DNA of 64,000 nucleotides from contig NZ_BMER01000001.1 of assembly GCF_014636865.1 (NCBI RefSeq), positions 608,718 through 672,717 of the forward strand, read 5' to 3'. Shown piece by piece: positions 42,423 through 51,519 of the stretch. The notes beneath the pieces were generated by a model. That model searched no databases, was not told the DNA's origin, and worked only from the letters and a program-made list of their open reading frames with translations. The stretch comes from Parapedobacter pyrenivorans (lineage in GTDB: Bacteria; Bacteroidota; Bacteroidia; Sphingobacteriales; Sphingobacteriaceae). A program made the translations under genes and the position numbers. Position 1 is the stretch's first letter, and every line of letters starts with the position of its first letter.

Positions 42423-43307
42423 ATGAATGTCGCACTGAAAAAAACGGCTATCCAAAAGACCCGAATCCCAGAATCAAACATATTCTTTATACGGGAACTC
42501 CATGACAAGCACTTCGATGCGACTTGGCACGCCCACTCGGAATACCAACTCTTCTTGGTGGTGGAGGGCACTGGAACTAAATTCATTGGGAACACGGTAA
42601 AACCTTTTGATAGTGGTGACCTGACTTTTCTCGGCCCCAATACCCCCCATCTTTGGCGCAGTGACGAATGTTATTTTGAACCGCATTGCGAAAATATCAG
42701 TCGTGGTTTGGTTATTTACTTCAACGGCGCTGCATTTGGCCAACTCATCGAAAAGGAGGAATTTGGCCAATTGAAAATCTTATTGGAAAAGGTAAGATGT
42801 GGGATGGAGCTCTATGGAAAAACAGCCCAACGGACGGCCAAACTGATGCATGAATTGGTGCACCTCCATGGAATGGAAAGTATCATTCTTTTATTCAGGA
42901 TACTCGATTCGCTTGCAAAAAGCAAGGAGTACCGTTTGTTGCACGACGATATGGTATATTACCAACTCAAAGATGTGGAAACAAATCGCATCAATCTGGT
43001 TTATAATTATGCCGCCAAACATTTCAAATACAAAATTACCCTGGAGGAAGTCGCTGCCTTGCTGAACATGACTCCTACATCGTTCAGCCGATATTTCACG
43101 ATGAAGACCAGTAAATCGTTTTCGTATTTCCTTACCGAGCTCCGCATCCGAAATGCATGCAAACTACTATCCACCGAAGAAGCGAAGAATATTGCACAGA
43201 TTTGCTACGAATCGGGGTTCAACACGCTGTCTAACTTCAACAAGCAGTTCAAAACGTTTATAGGTATGACCCCTACGGAGTACCGGCAGAAGTTTCTGAC
43301 ACTTTGA
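42423..43307 (+). CDS. AraC-family transcriptional regulator with N-terminal cupin
   Basis: A 294-aa protein. The N-terminal part (about 20-110) is a cupin-like sensor with HDKHFDATWHAHSEYQLFLV, quoted in part, and the C-terminal part (about 195-292) has the two helix-turn-helix motifs of AraC, with ITLEEVAALLNMTPTSFSRYF and AQICYESGFNTLSNFNKQFK as landmarks. I start at the ATG at 42423; a GTG two codons earlier is also open. It is divergent from the TIM-barrel/Gfo-Idh/ThuA-fusion run and its stop directly abuts the stop of the TonB receptor gene. It probably controls the divergent operon in response to a sugar. Confidence 0.9.
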   Translation: MNVALKKTAIQKTRIPESNIFFIRELHDKHFDATWHAHSEYQLFLVVEGTGTKFIGNTVKPFDSGDLTFLGPNTPHLWRSDECYFEPHCENISRGLVIYFNGAAFGQLIEKEEFGQLKILLEKVRCGMELYGKTAQRTAKLMHELVHLHGMESIILLFRILDSLAKSKEYRLLHDDMVYYQLKDVETNRINLVYNYAAKHFKYKITLEEVAALLNMTPTSFSRYFTMKTSKSFSYFLTELRIRNACKLLSTEEAKNIAQICYESGFNTLSNFNKQFKTFIGMTPTEYRQKFLTL

Positions 43308-45704
43308 CTACAACTCAAACCGTTTCCTCACGGTTACGCCATAGGTGGCGGGTCTTCCAAGATGGACGGCAGCAAACCCGAAATCATATGCATAATCCGC
43401 GTATCGCTTATCCGCTAAATTCTGCCCCCATAAGATAAGCTCATAGCCTTGATATGAATAGCCGATGTTGGCATTTAATAAGCTATACGCCTCCTGCCCC
43501 AAGGTATTTTCGACTGTAAAATACTGTTGTCCGATAAACTTTCCATACACGCCTAATTGCAGTTGCTGGCGGTTGGAAACACCAAGCGGCAGGGTGTATT
43601 GAGCACCTAAAAATCCGGTCCACTCCGGTGTAAACACAGGTCGGTTGCCTTTCAATTGTACGTTACCCGCTTCACCCGCCGTATTCAGATCCAGGTAACG
43701 AGCGTGGGTAAAGGCCGCATTGCCCCAGAGCGTTAGATTCCGTGCGGCACGGGTGGTCGCTTCCAGCTCGATGCCCATGCTCTCCATGCGACCCGTGTTT
43801 TCGGTTACGGTGATCGCGTCGGGTAAGATCAGTGTCGGTACCTGTGCATCATTTACCCGCGAATAAAATGCTGCCAAGTTGAGCTGCAGCCGTTGGTTCC
43901 ACAGCATGTTCTTGGATCCGACCTCCACGTTATTGCTATATTCCGGATCGAACGGCCTCAAGGAACCTTCGCTCGGATCAGACGACAATTGCGAAATTCC
44001 GCCGGCACGGAATCCCCGGGTATAAGTTGCGTAAACATGGCGGGTCTCGTCAAATGCATACTTGGCACTGAAGCTCGGCGAGAGCGCGTGGAAGTTCGCC
44101 GATGCAGCTGTATCCGGTTGTGTAACCATCACATCCCCTCCGTCCGGTTGGAATTCACCTCGAGCATCCAGCTTTGCATGCTCGTAATCATAACGCAATC
44201 CTGCTTGAAGTTCCAAGCCATTTCTAAAATCATACCCCAATTGGCCGAAAACTGCCGCTCCCCGATTGATCGCCGCATTGGTCAAGATGCTCGTTGCATG
44301 GGTTGGGGTTCCTTCACCCATCATGCCGGCATCCGCACCAAAATAAGTTCCCTGCTTCGTGGGTGCGTCCTGATGGAACAAAAAGGTACCCACAGTCCAG
44401 TGTAACGGAATATCTTTGGATGGTGCCGAGGAAAGCTTAAACTCTTGCGTAACAACCTTCACGTGATTCCATGCCTTGCCATAGTCGTTGACTATCGAAA
44501 TCGCGTCCAGGGGTGAAAAATCGCCGTCGATGGGATCCTTATAGTACCGATAGTTGGATTGGAATGCCGTTTGCGAACTGAAATTAATAGAATTCCCAAA
44601 ATGGTTAACGGACAACGATACATTACGCGAATTATCCACCATTTCCGTTTTTGCATTCTGCGTTAAATGAAAGGGGTTTCCAAATGCATCATCGAGCCCC
44701 ATAATCAACGCAAATGCACCGCCATTACGGTTCTCAACGTGTTTGAAATTCAATGTCATTGCCCACTGGCTATTCAACAAGTATTTCAGGTAATAGTTGC
44801 CAAACACCGTATGCTGTTTGTCATAATGTGAGCCATCGAAATCATTGGTATAAAACCCATCCAACCCATTATACATACCCGAAGCACCGAAAAATAGCTT
44901 ATCCTTAACCAAGGGTGTACGGATGCCCAATAAGTACCGTTGCTGTCCGTAGTTACCTACGTTGATCTCGGCCAATCCACTGGTCTGATTGGTTGGCTGC
45001 TTGGTGATGATGTTGATCACCCCGGCCATCGCATTCCGTCCATACAATGTCCCCTGTGGTCCACGGAGTACTTCAATGCGTTCCACATCCTGCAAGTATG
45101 GGATATAGGTATCCAGTCCGAATTGGTTTACCCCATCCACGTAGGTGGCTACGGCTTGGTTGTAAGAAGTCGTCGTAATCCCCCTAAGGGATGCGACATT
45201 TCGACCATCACCGGGGTTGGCCATATTCAGGTTAGGCACCAATGCCGTCACGTCCATAATATTCCAAATGTACTGCTGTTCCACCTGTTTAGCACCAACC
45301 ACTGATAAGCTCGACGGGATATCATGGGGATCGCTTTCCATTTTCTGCGCGGTAACCATCGCTTCATCCAAGCGGTTCTCGATAGCAGTCAATTGAAAGT
45401 CGAGCGTCACATTACCATCAACCAGTACGGTGTGATTTTCGGTGGCGTATCCAAGCGCACTCACGCGGACCACGTGTGTACCGGATGGAATGCGATCGAG
45501 CACAAAATTACCGTGTTCATCAGTGGCTGTCGCGATATTGGAATTCAACACCTGCACGCTGGCTTTCGGTATGCCGTCGTTTGCATGCGACAACACCTTG
45601 CCACCGATCGAATACTGGGCGATTGCTGCAGGTGAAATCACCAAAAACACAACAAACAAAAAACAATGAACTGTCAGATTAAAACGTTTGGATAATGGAG
45701 TCAT
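43308..45704 (-). CDS. TonB-dependent outer-membrane receptor (non-SusC type)
   Basis: A 798-aa receptor: signal peptide ending near AAIAQYS, a carboxypeptidase-regulatory-like domain (about 32-110), a plug with HDIPSSLSVVGAKQVEQQ and VERIEVLRGPQGTLYGRNAM, then a 22-strand-type barrel ending GVTVRKRFEL. The plug motif LRGPQGTLYGRNAMAG is that of small-substrate TonB receptors rather than SusC proteins, and no SusD follows. Ligand could be a metal chelate, vitamin or small carbohydrate. Its stop codon is directly adjacent, with no gap, to the stop of the AraC-type gene on the other strand, and no terminator hairpin fits between them. Confidence 0.9.
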   Translation of the reverse strand: MTPLSKRFNLTVHCFLFVVFLVISPAAIAQYSIGGKVLSHANDGIPKASVQVLNSNIATATDEHGNFVLDRIPSGTHVVRVSALGYATENHTVLVDGNVTLDFQLTAIENRLDEAMVTAQKMESDPHDIPSSLSVVGAKQVEQQYIWNIMDVTALVPNLNMANPGDGRNVASLRGITTTSYNQAVATYVDGVNQFGLDTYIPYLQDVERIEVLRGPQGTLYGRNAMAGVINIITKQPTNQTSGLAEINVGNYGQQRYLLGIRTPLVKDKLFFGASGMYNGLDGFYTNDFDGSHYDKQHTVFGNYYLKYLLNSQWAMTLNFKHVENRNGGAFALIMGLDDAFGNPFHLTQNAKTEMVDNSRNVSLSVNHFGNSINFSSQTAFQSNYRYYKDPIDGDFSPLDAISIVNDYGKAWNHVKVVTQEFKLSSAPSKDIPLHWTVGTFLFHQDAPTKQGTYFGADAGMMGEGTPTHATSILTNAAINRGAAVFGQLGYDFRNGLELQAGLRYDYEHAKLDARGEFQPDGGDVMVTQPDTAASANFHALSPSFSAKYAFDETRHVYATYTRGFRAGGISQLSSDPSEGSLRPFDPEYSNNVEVGSKNMLWNQRLQLNLAAFYSRVNDAQVPTLILPDAITVTENTGRMESMGIELEATTRAARNLTLWGNAAFTHARYLDLNTAGEAGNVQLKGNRPVFTPEWTGFLGAQYTLPLGVSNRQQLQLGVYGKFIGQQYFTVENTLGQEAYSLLNANIGYSYQGYELILWGQNLADKRYADYAYDFGFAAVHLGRPATYGVTVRKRFEL

Positions 45705-45747
45705 CTTATTACTATTGTTGCAGAGCGGCCGAAATTACCATTATTCC

Positions 45748-45758
45748 GGTTAATAACC
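45748..45758. promoter_or_regulatory. 11-bp palindrome upstream of the TonB receptor
   Basis: GGTTAATAACC is a perfect palindrome 44 bp upstream of the receptor start. The same half-sites GGTTA/TAACC, with a longer spacer, lie in the control region beside the AraC-type gene. In the receptor direction TTG, 19 bp, TATTACTG lies just upstream and could be a weak promoter. A shared regulator is speculative. Confidence 0.3.
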
Positions 45759-45807
45759 ATCAGTAATATGTAAAAACGATGTGTTGCCAACGAGAACAAT
45801 GGCTATA

Positions 45808-48600
45808 TCATCGCGCTAAGTCGGCTTCGTAGCCGAGTTTGATCTCAACATGGTGCGAAGCTTGCTGCATGGGCAATTGAATTTCAAAAAAATGACTACC
45901 GTCCCTTCGGGTTGCGTTCAATGGTTTGCCATCGAAGGCTACCTGGACATGCTTGATGTCATTGAAAATAGCCGAAATTTTCAACGTCGTGAGGTGCACA
46001 TCCTGTGACCTATTTTCCACGACAAACGAGATACTGTTATTATTTTTGTCCGTGATGATTTCCGCATCCTTCAAAAAACCATCTCGGTCAAGCTCATACG
46101 TAACCCGTTTATCCGCTAGCACATAGACAAACCGCGCGTTGAGCCCATCCTTCGGCACGACGTATAGATTTTCCTTCTCCTCCCGGATGTTCCCGCCATA
46201 GGCAACCCATCCAAAGATTGGATCATTTGATACCACGGTAGCCGCCATCCGGATCCCAGCCCCTAGTCCAAGGTCTGCCTCACCGTCATAATACCATGGA
46301 CCCCGATCCATGTCCCTGCCCAACCAAGAGCGGCCTCGCTTTTGCTCGATGAATGCCCAGCCCATCGCTCCGTCATTTTCTTTCCCGGGAGCCCAAAATC
46401 CGTAATTGGATTCGGGCGTACCCGTGTTCATCAATGCCCAGGAACTCAAATAAGACGCATACCCCAGCTGCAACCAATCATAGGGCTTCTCTGCGAAGTT
46501 GATTCCGTAATCCAAGACCGACCACCCCCCCATCTTGGCCATATAACTCATGGAATTATCCGCACCCAATTTATAATAGTTTGTTTCCAACCATCCACGG
46601 ATGGAAAGGCCGGCACCATGTTGGCGTTCCATAAAGTGCTTTGCAGCCTGTTTACTGACGTTGGCATGTGAGTACCAGATTTCCCTATTCTTGTCAAACC
46701 ACAGATTCGAATCAGGTTCCATTTCCGTGATCATCCCATACTTTGCGAATGCATAGGTCGATTCGAACGCCGTACGATCGAACGAATACTCCGAACTATA
46801 AGGATATTCATCATCATAGATAAAATACTTCACTTTCTTCTCGTACTCGTTGCGAAGCCATTCGGCATCGTCACCCCTACCATGCCGTTCAAGCGCGTGG
46901 ATGATGTCAGGAATAAGCAGTTCATTATAGCATGCCACCTCGTATATTTTATAATAGTCGCCCCAAATCTCGTAAGGATACATAAAATAAGCTTTGGCCG
47001 TCTGGAATGTCCGTTCCAGATAACCAGCGGCATCCAAGTATTGGACCTTATCAGGGTATTTGCTAGCGATTTCATACATGTGATAGTACAACATGAATAC
47101 ATGCGGATAATCATAAGTCCGCCAAACCTGCATCCGATCAAGTTGCCGAGCCCTGAAGGCGGTACGCGCATTGATATCTCGTGCTACTTTCCAATTAGGT
47201 ACCCCGTGAATGCCATATGGATAGGGCGTCTCCTCATCCGTACGCTGCAATCCGCCCCATACAAAGTTCTTGATATGGTATTCCACAGAAGCGATCTCCG
47301 TATCATCCGGGTAGTAAACATTCTTAGCGGCTACATACGGTGCCTTGCCCAGCACCGGATCGTCTGACGCCACGACATAACTCCACCAGCCTTCAAAGCC
47401 GTCGGTATCGTCGGGGCTTCGCAATATTCCGTTTTTCATATCATAGATGGAATAAAGTCCATTGTACCATTTGCTGGTATCCCGGTGCTGCTGGTGATTT
47501 ACGATGAAAGAGCTCCTTTTCTTAATCAACGTTTCAAGGGGTTCTGTAGCGAAGAACTCCAAATATGTCTGATAACCATCGCCATAGTGAATAATCAACA
47601 TATTTTCCCCTAATTTACTGAATTGCACCTCATAAATATAATTACCCGGAGTCACCTCTTCCACAAATCGCAATTCAGTATGTGTTGGAAACTCAGCGGA
47701 GATGGAATCGATATTATGCTTGGTACGCAGGGAGAATTGCGCGCGCAGATCTGTGGGTATTGTCATTCCCGGGACCACACGGATATCGAACAGCCCTTCC
47801 TTGAACAACAAATCCCTCATTTCGTCATAGCCATCCACCCACCTCAGCTTAAAACCGTATTCCACTTCACTATCCGTTTCGCCTGCAGGATTGAGTGATA
47901 CGCTAGTATGCTCCTGCCGCCATGTGCCCTGTTGCTGCAAACTGCCCGGCAACTTGGAGTGGATATACACGCGCTCACCTCCCCCCTGGTTATCGAAATA
48001 CTCCAAGCTTGTTCCCGCCTTAGGTAGCACCATAAGGAAAGGTCCATTCCCGGAAGGCTTCGCATAGAAGATAAATGATCCATGGCCAGAAATGTACTGA
48101 TGCTTGATGAAGCTTTTTTGGAAAATTCCTTCCTTCGACTGTTCACTTCGCGGTCCGTGGGGGCGTAAGTCAAGTGATAAGTCACCAACTTCAAACGGAA
48201 ACTGCATCATGGATTTCACCCGGATGTCCAAGTCCAAACCGTCGTCCACCAGCGTAAACGTCTGTTCCATCTGCTGGGGCATCCCTTTTTCGTAGTCTGT
48301 AATACGAACCACTGAATCCGACAGCACCGCAAAATTCGTGCTGCTGCCCCGGTGGATCGCCAGCCAGCTTCCGTCCCAAATTCGATAAGTAAGGTTAGCC
48401 CTGCCCCAGGAATTACTTCCTACTATTTCAGCGCCATAAGAGTCACTGGGACTTTTAATTGAGGATATTCCGCTCCGGCTGATAATAACTTCCATTTTTT
48501 CATTTTCCAAGCGGAACTGCTGGCGTTCTTGCGCGAAGCCCATAAGGACTTTCATCTGCATCAAAACGACGAGGGATAGCATGTATTTTAATTGCTTCAT
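45808..48600 (-). CDS. DUF5695-type secreted protein, second and divergent copy
   Basis: A protein of about 930 aa with a signal peptide (MKQLKYMLSLVVLMQM, cleavage near GFAQE). I start at the ATG at 48600; an ATG three codons earlier is equally possible. Overall layout matches the protein at 15939-18704: a beta-rich N-terminal half (RLENEKMEVIISRSGISSI) and a helical C-terminal half with TYDYPHVFMLYYHMYEIA, which parallels YNYPHVTAAHWMMYRLA. Sequence similarity outside such islands is low. It could be a carbohydrate-active enzyme with an (alpha/alpha)6-type barrel. No catalytic residues can be named. It is the last gene of a leftward stretch, 43 bp after the MG2-like gene. Confidence 0.6.
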   Translation of the reverse strand: MKQLKYMLSLVVLMQMKVLMGFAQERQQFRLENEKMEVIISRSGISSIKSPSDSYGAEIVGSNSWGRANLTYRIWDGSWLAIHRGSSTNFAVLSDSVVRITDYEKGMPQQMEQTFTLVDDGLDLDIRVKSMMQFPFEVGDLSLDLRPHGPRSEQSKEGIFQKSFIKHQYISGHGSFIFYAKPSGNGPFLMVLPKAGTSLEYFDNQGGGERVYIHSKLPGSLQQQGTWRQEHTSVSLNPAGETDSEVEYGFKLRWVDGYDEMRDLLFKEGLFDIRVVPGMTIPTDLRAQFSLRTKHNIDSISAEFPTHTELRFVEEVTPGNYIYEVQFSKLGENMLIIHYGDGYQTYLEFFATEPLETLIKKRSSFIVNHQQHRDTSKWYNGLYSIYDMKNGILRSPDDTDGFEGWWSYVVASDDPVLGKAPYVAAKNVYYPDDTEIASVEYHIKNFVWGGLQRTDEETPYPYGIHGVPNWKVARDINARTAFRARQLDRMQVWRTYDYPHVFMLYYHMYEIASKYPDKVQYLDAAGYLERTFQTAKAYFMYPYEIWGDYYKIYEVACYNELLIPDIIHALERHGRGDDAEWLRNEYEKKVKYFIYDDEYPYSSEYSFDRTAFESTYAFAKYGMITEMEPDSNLWFDKNREIWYSHANVSKQAAKHFMERQHGAGLSIRGWLETNYYKLGADNSMSYMAKMGGWSVLDYGINFAEKPYDWLQLGYASYLSSWALMNTGTPESNYGFWAPGKENDGAMGWAFIEQKRGRSWLGRDMDRGPWYYDGEADLGLGAGIRMAATVVSNDPIFGWVAYGGNIREEKENLYVVPKDGLNARFVYVLADKRVTYELDRDGFLKDAEIITDKNNNSISFVVENRSQDVHLTTLKISAIFNDIKHVQVAFDGKPLNATRRDGSHFFEIQLPMQQASHHVEIKLGYEADLAR

Positions 48601-48643
48601 GGGGATCATTATTTTCTTTAGTATTGCTCCTTTCCCACTTTTG

Positions 48644-50374
48644 TCACTTCACTTCAAATGTAAATAGTTGGTCCCCACGCTGCCCAGTTGCATCGATGCC
48701 CTGTACAACGACTGCGAAAGTGCCCCCGATATCGGAAGTGAAAAATTCAACGGAAACGACGCCCAGCGAATCCGTATGAACCGACGGATTCCAATATAAT
48801 GTACTCCGCAAGTCCGGTATGCGCTCACGCCGGTCGCCTGGAACGTAAGCCGGAAAACCATTTGCGGTGGCCGGTTGCGTCCCCATCATATCGACGACCA
48901 GCGCATTGGGATTGAAAAGCGACCGATGAAAGTTTCCTTGATGCGATTTGAAACTCAGTATACCATCGAACTCGGCATTTCCGTGATAATAACGAGCCGT
49001 CACCACGTCAACCCATTCGATTTCCTGCGGGTTCAACGCCATGAGCTTATGCGCTTCCAAAACAGGTACACCGTCATACAGCATCAGCGGATTGCGCTCA
49101 AACATATATCCATCTGCTTTGTTCAATAGCCGTAGGGTCAAATCATCATCCACACCCCTTGGTGCCACTTCCAATACATATTCCCGGAATATTTCGCGCA
49201 GGGTGGCAAACTGCGTATAGTCTTCCAGTCGGTAGGTTTTGTCTGCCTCGCCGTAAAACGGCCTATAAACCGGTGTGGCTGCCGTATCCCGATGTCGAAA
49301 AACTACATCCAATTGCGTCTGAATGCTGTAAGCGTTAAGCAGGGAATCCAGCGCTGGTGAAAGGGAAATTTCCGGAAGCGGACGGTTGAGATAGGATTCA
49401 GAAAATGGATTCTCCAGCATAATCCTCGACGAACTGTCTGCATCAACGAACTGTACCACGCCTTCGAGGTGCCCCACCAATCTCGGCGGGTTGAATACGA
49501 CCCGCCCCGTATCATCGCTTACCGCCATACAAAGCACCGATGGGTCGCCGATTGCGGACAAATATGCGTTTACGCCTTTTTTTGCCTGCCCGGTACTACG
49601 GTCAACTATCTTTCCAGTGATCAATGGACCTTCTTTTTCGATCGCATACTGCGCTTCACCGCCAATTGTCACCGGCGCGATGGGATCGCCCACAAACTGC
49701 TGGCCTTTTTCAGATCCAACCCGTTGCAACTCATCCATCCGATACACCGATACCGAAAGTTCGGCGCCTATAGGCTTTTCCGAACGGTTTCGGGTACTTA
49801 GTTGCAAAGCCACCTTTTCCCTTTTACCATACACGGGCGCATCGACCGTACTGCGGATTACAAAACGCTGGTCAGTTGATAGGTCATCGACACCCGAAAT
49901 CTCGACAGGGTCACCTGTAGCGTTCCGGGATCCTATCGGCACAAACGGGTTGACGATGGCCTGCACTTGGTGGAAAAAACCGGACGGACCGCTGTTTTTC
50001 ATCCAATTGGTGTAAGCCCGCAGCACATAGTAATCCGTGCGCAAATGCTTAGGGATATCCAAGATTCCAGACCCTGAACCGTTGTTCAGTGCTATTTTCA
50101 ACTGGATGACCGGTGTGTTCGTACGGTCCAGCAATTCAAGATAAGCCACCCTACTTAAACTGGATTGCACGCTCCCTTCGGTCATGGCAACCGCATACAC
50201 CTTGAAGTAGATACGTTCGCCGACGAGGTGCAACGGCTTGTCGATATGCAAAATCAATTGTTCGCTGTACGCCGATACCTTTTCGTTAACGCGCTTTTCG
50301 GCAACGGATGTGTGGAGACTGGCCGACATGAGCAGCAATCCGGTTAAAACAACGTATCCCAATGGTTTTCTCAT
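48644..50374 (-). CDS. MG2-domain (macroglobulin-like) exported protein
   Basis: A 576-aa exported protein (signal peptide to about residue 25). The N-terminal part, ILHIDKPLHLVGERIYFKVYA, quoted in part, is the MG2-type beta-sandwich motif seen in alpha-2-macroglobulins and in many Bacteroidota proteins co-encoded with TonB receptors. The rest is a series of beta-rich domains; the C-terminal part (about 400-576) contains YHGNAEFDGILSFKSH, resembling a receptor-plug fragment. It lacks the thioester motif of true macroglobulins and is far shorter. It lies 9 bp behind the DUF4249 gene and belongs to the four-gene operon. Its function is unknown; a role as accessory lipoprotein-like factor of the receptor is inferred. 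Confidence 0.7.
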   Translation of the reverse strand: MRKPLGYVVLTGLLLMSASLHTSVAEKRVNEKVSAYSEQLILHIDKPLHLVGERIYFKVYAVAMTEGSVQSSLSRVAYLELLDRTNTPVIQLKIALNNGSGSGILDIPKHLRTDYYVLRAYTNWMKNSGPSGFFHQVQAIVNPFVPIGSRNATGDPVEISGVDDLSTDQRFVIRSTVDAPVYGKREKVALQLSTRNRSEKPIGAELSVSVYRMDELQRVGSEKGQQFVGDPIAPVTIGGEAQYAIEKEGPLITGKIVDRSTGQAKKGVNAYLSAIGDPSVLCMAVSDDTGRVVFNPPRLVGHLEGVVQFVDADSSSRIMLENPFSESYLNRPLPEISLSPALDSLLNAYSIQTQLDVVFRHRDTAATPVYRPFYGEADKTYRLEDYTQFATLREIFREYVLEVAPRGVDDDLTLRLLNKADGYMFERNPLMLYDGVPVLEAHKLMALNPQEIEWVDVVTARYYHGNAEFDGILSFKSHQGNFHRSLFNPNALVVDMMGTQPATANGFPAYVPGDRRERIPDLRSTLYWNPSVHTDSLGVVSVEFFTSDIGGTFAVVVQGIDATGQRGDQLFTFEVK

Positions 50375-50383
50375 AACCGAAGT

Positions 50384-51514
50384 TTATTGCGGCCAAAATG
50401 CCGGCCTTACATTTGTTCCCCGAATGGTGCAATCCGCACAGTGGTCAAATGTAGTCGTATAGGCTACGATACGCCCCACTGCGTCGCGAATGTGAAACAG
50501 CGGTATGTAATCCCGAATCCGAAAATATTTATCGTATTCCGGTATTCCCGCTTGTGTCAATACGCAATCGTCGTAAAACGGCACATGGATTTCCCAATCT
50601 TTCAATTCCATGTTATCAATAAAAATCCGCTTCTGCCGCATGGTAGAAATGCTGATGTAGCCGACAACCGGTTCATTGGTATCGTCCACATTCCGGATGT
50701 TACTTTCCAGATTGGAGGGTTGCGGATCGAAGATGCTCCCCATTTCTTCGGTGTTTTTTTGCAGCACTTCCCAATATTGATGAGCCTCAGCTGTCAGCAC
50801 ATATTGCTTCACCAGTATGCTGTATTTGACCCCCAGTTTTTCGGAAAGATTCGGAATGGCAAGCAGGCGCTGGCCGATCACCCGATCGTCGCTTAGCCCG
50901 GTGGTGTTCGCCAAATAGACACCGGTAGAACGCTGGCTTGACCAACAGTTATAAATGTCATTTTCGCGTACACGGACTTCGCCATCGCCCGCGTATTCGT
51001 AGTGACTCTCATATAATGACCTGAAGTGCCAGGTTTCTTCGTAAGTCCAGAAATAGTAATGCGTTTGGTTGTAGTTGTCATGGGTATTAACGAGCACATG
51101 CACCCCATCATCACGCCGTTCCCAGGTCACGCTATCAATCGGAGGGGCCATCTTCGATTCGACAAAATCAGATAGATAGGTCACATTGCCCGCAGTAACA
51201 ATCCGTAGCCGCGCTTTTTCGGTGCCTAGGGCAAGCGGCGGAGCGCTGTACAATCCATCACCGTGGAAGCTCAAGTTGAAGGCACTACCCGATTCGGTTT
51301 CGACCGTCACGGTAGCGCCGTTCTCATAGGCAATTTCCGTCTCCTGCAGTCCGCGGGTTCTGGTCAATCGGATTTCCGTTGGATTTGCCGTATCAAGGAA
51401 TCCTTCGATGACCAAGTATCCTTGCTTTGGGGATTCGATGTCCGGGGAGAATGGATCCTTGCATTGGCAGAGCAACAGGCAACAAACCGATATGATGATA
51501 GGTAAGGTACGCAT
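50384..51514 (-). CDS. DUF4249 family lipoprotein
   Basis: A 376-aa lipoprotein with Cys16 or Cys18 in LLLCQCKDPF. The sequence fits the DUF4249 family: CKDPFSPDI, LVIEGFLDT, the IRLTRTR stretch, and a C-terminal ending with paired cysteines in FDHCADCTIRGTN. DUF4249 proteins are commonly encoded directly behind TonB receptors of the STN type, as here (5-bp gap). They probably act as surface-exposed partners of the receptor, somewhat as SusD does for SusC, but no activity is established as far as I know. Translational coupling with the receptor is likely. Confidence 0.82.
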   Translation of the reverse strand: MRTLPIIISVCCLLLCQCKDPFSPDIESPKQGYLVIEGFLDTANPTEIRLTRTRGLQETEIAYENGATVTVETESGSAFNLSFHGDGLYSAPPLALGTEKARLRIVTAGNVTYLSDFVESKMAPPIDSVTWERRDDGVHVLVNTHDNYNQTHYYFWTYEETWHFRSLYESHYEYAGDGEVRVRENDIYNCWSSQRSTGVYLANTTGLSDDRVIGQRLLAIPNLSEKLGVKYSILVKQYVLTAEAHQYWEVLQKNTEEMGSIFDPQPSNLESNIRNVDDTNEPVVGYISISTMRQKRIFIDNMELKDWEIHVPFYDDCVLTQAGIPEYDKYFRIRDYIPLFHIRDAVGRIVAYTTTFDHCADCTIRGTNVRPAFWPQ

Positions 51515-51519
51515 CCGGA

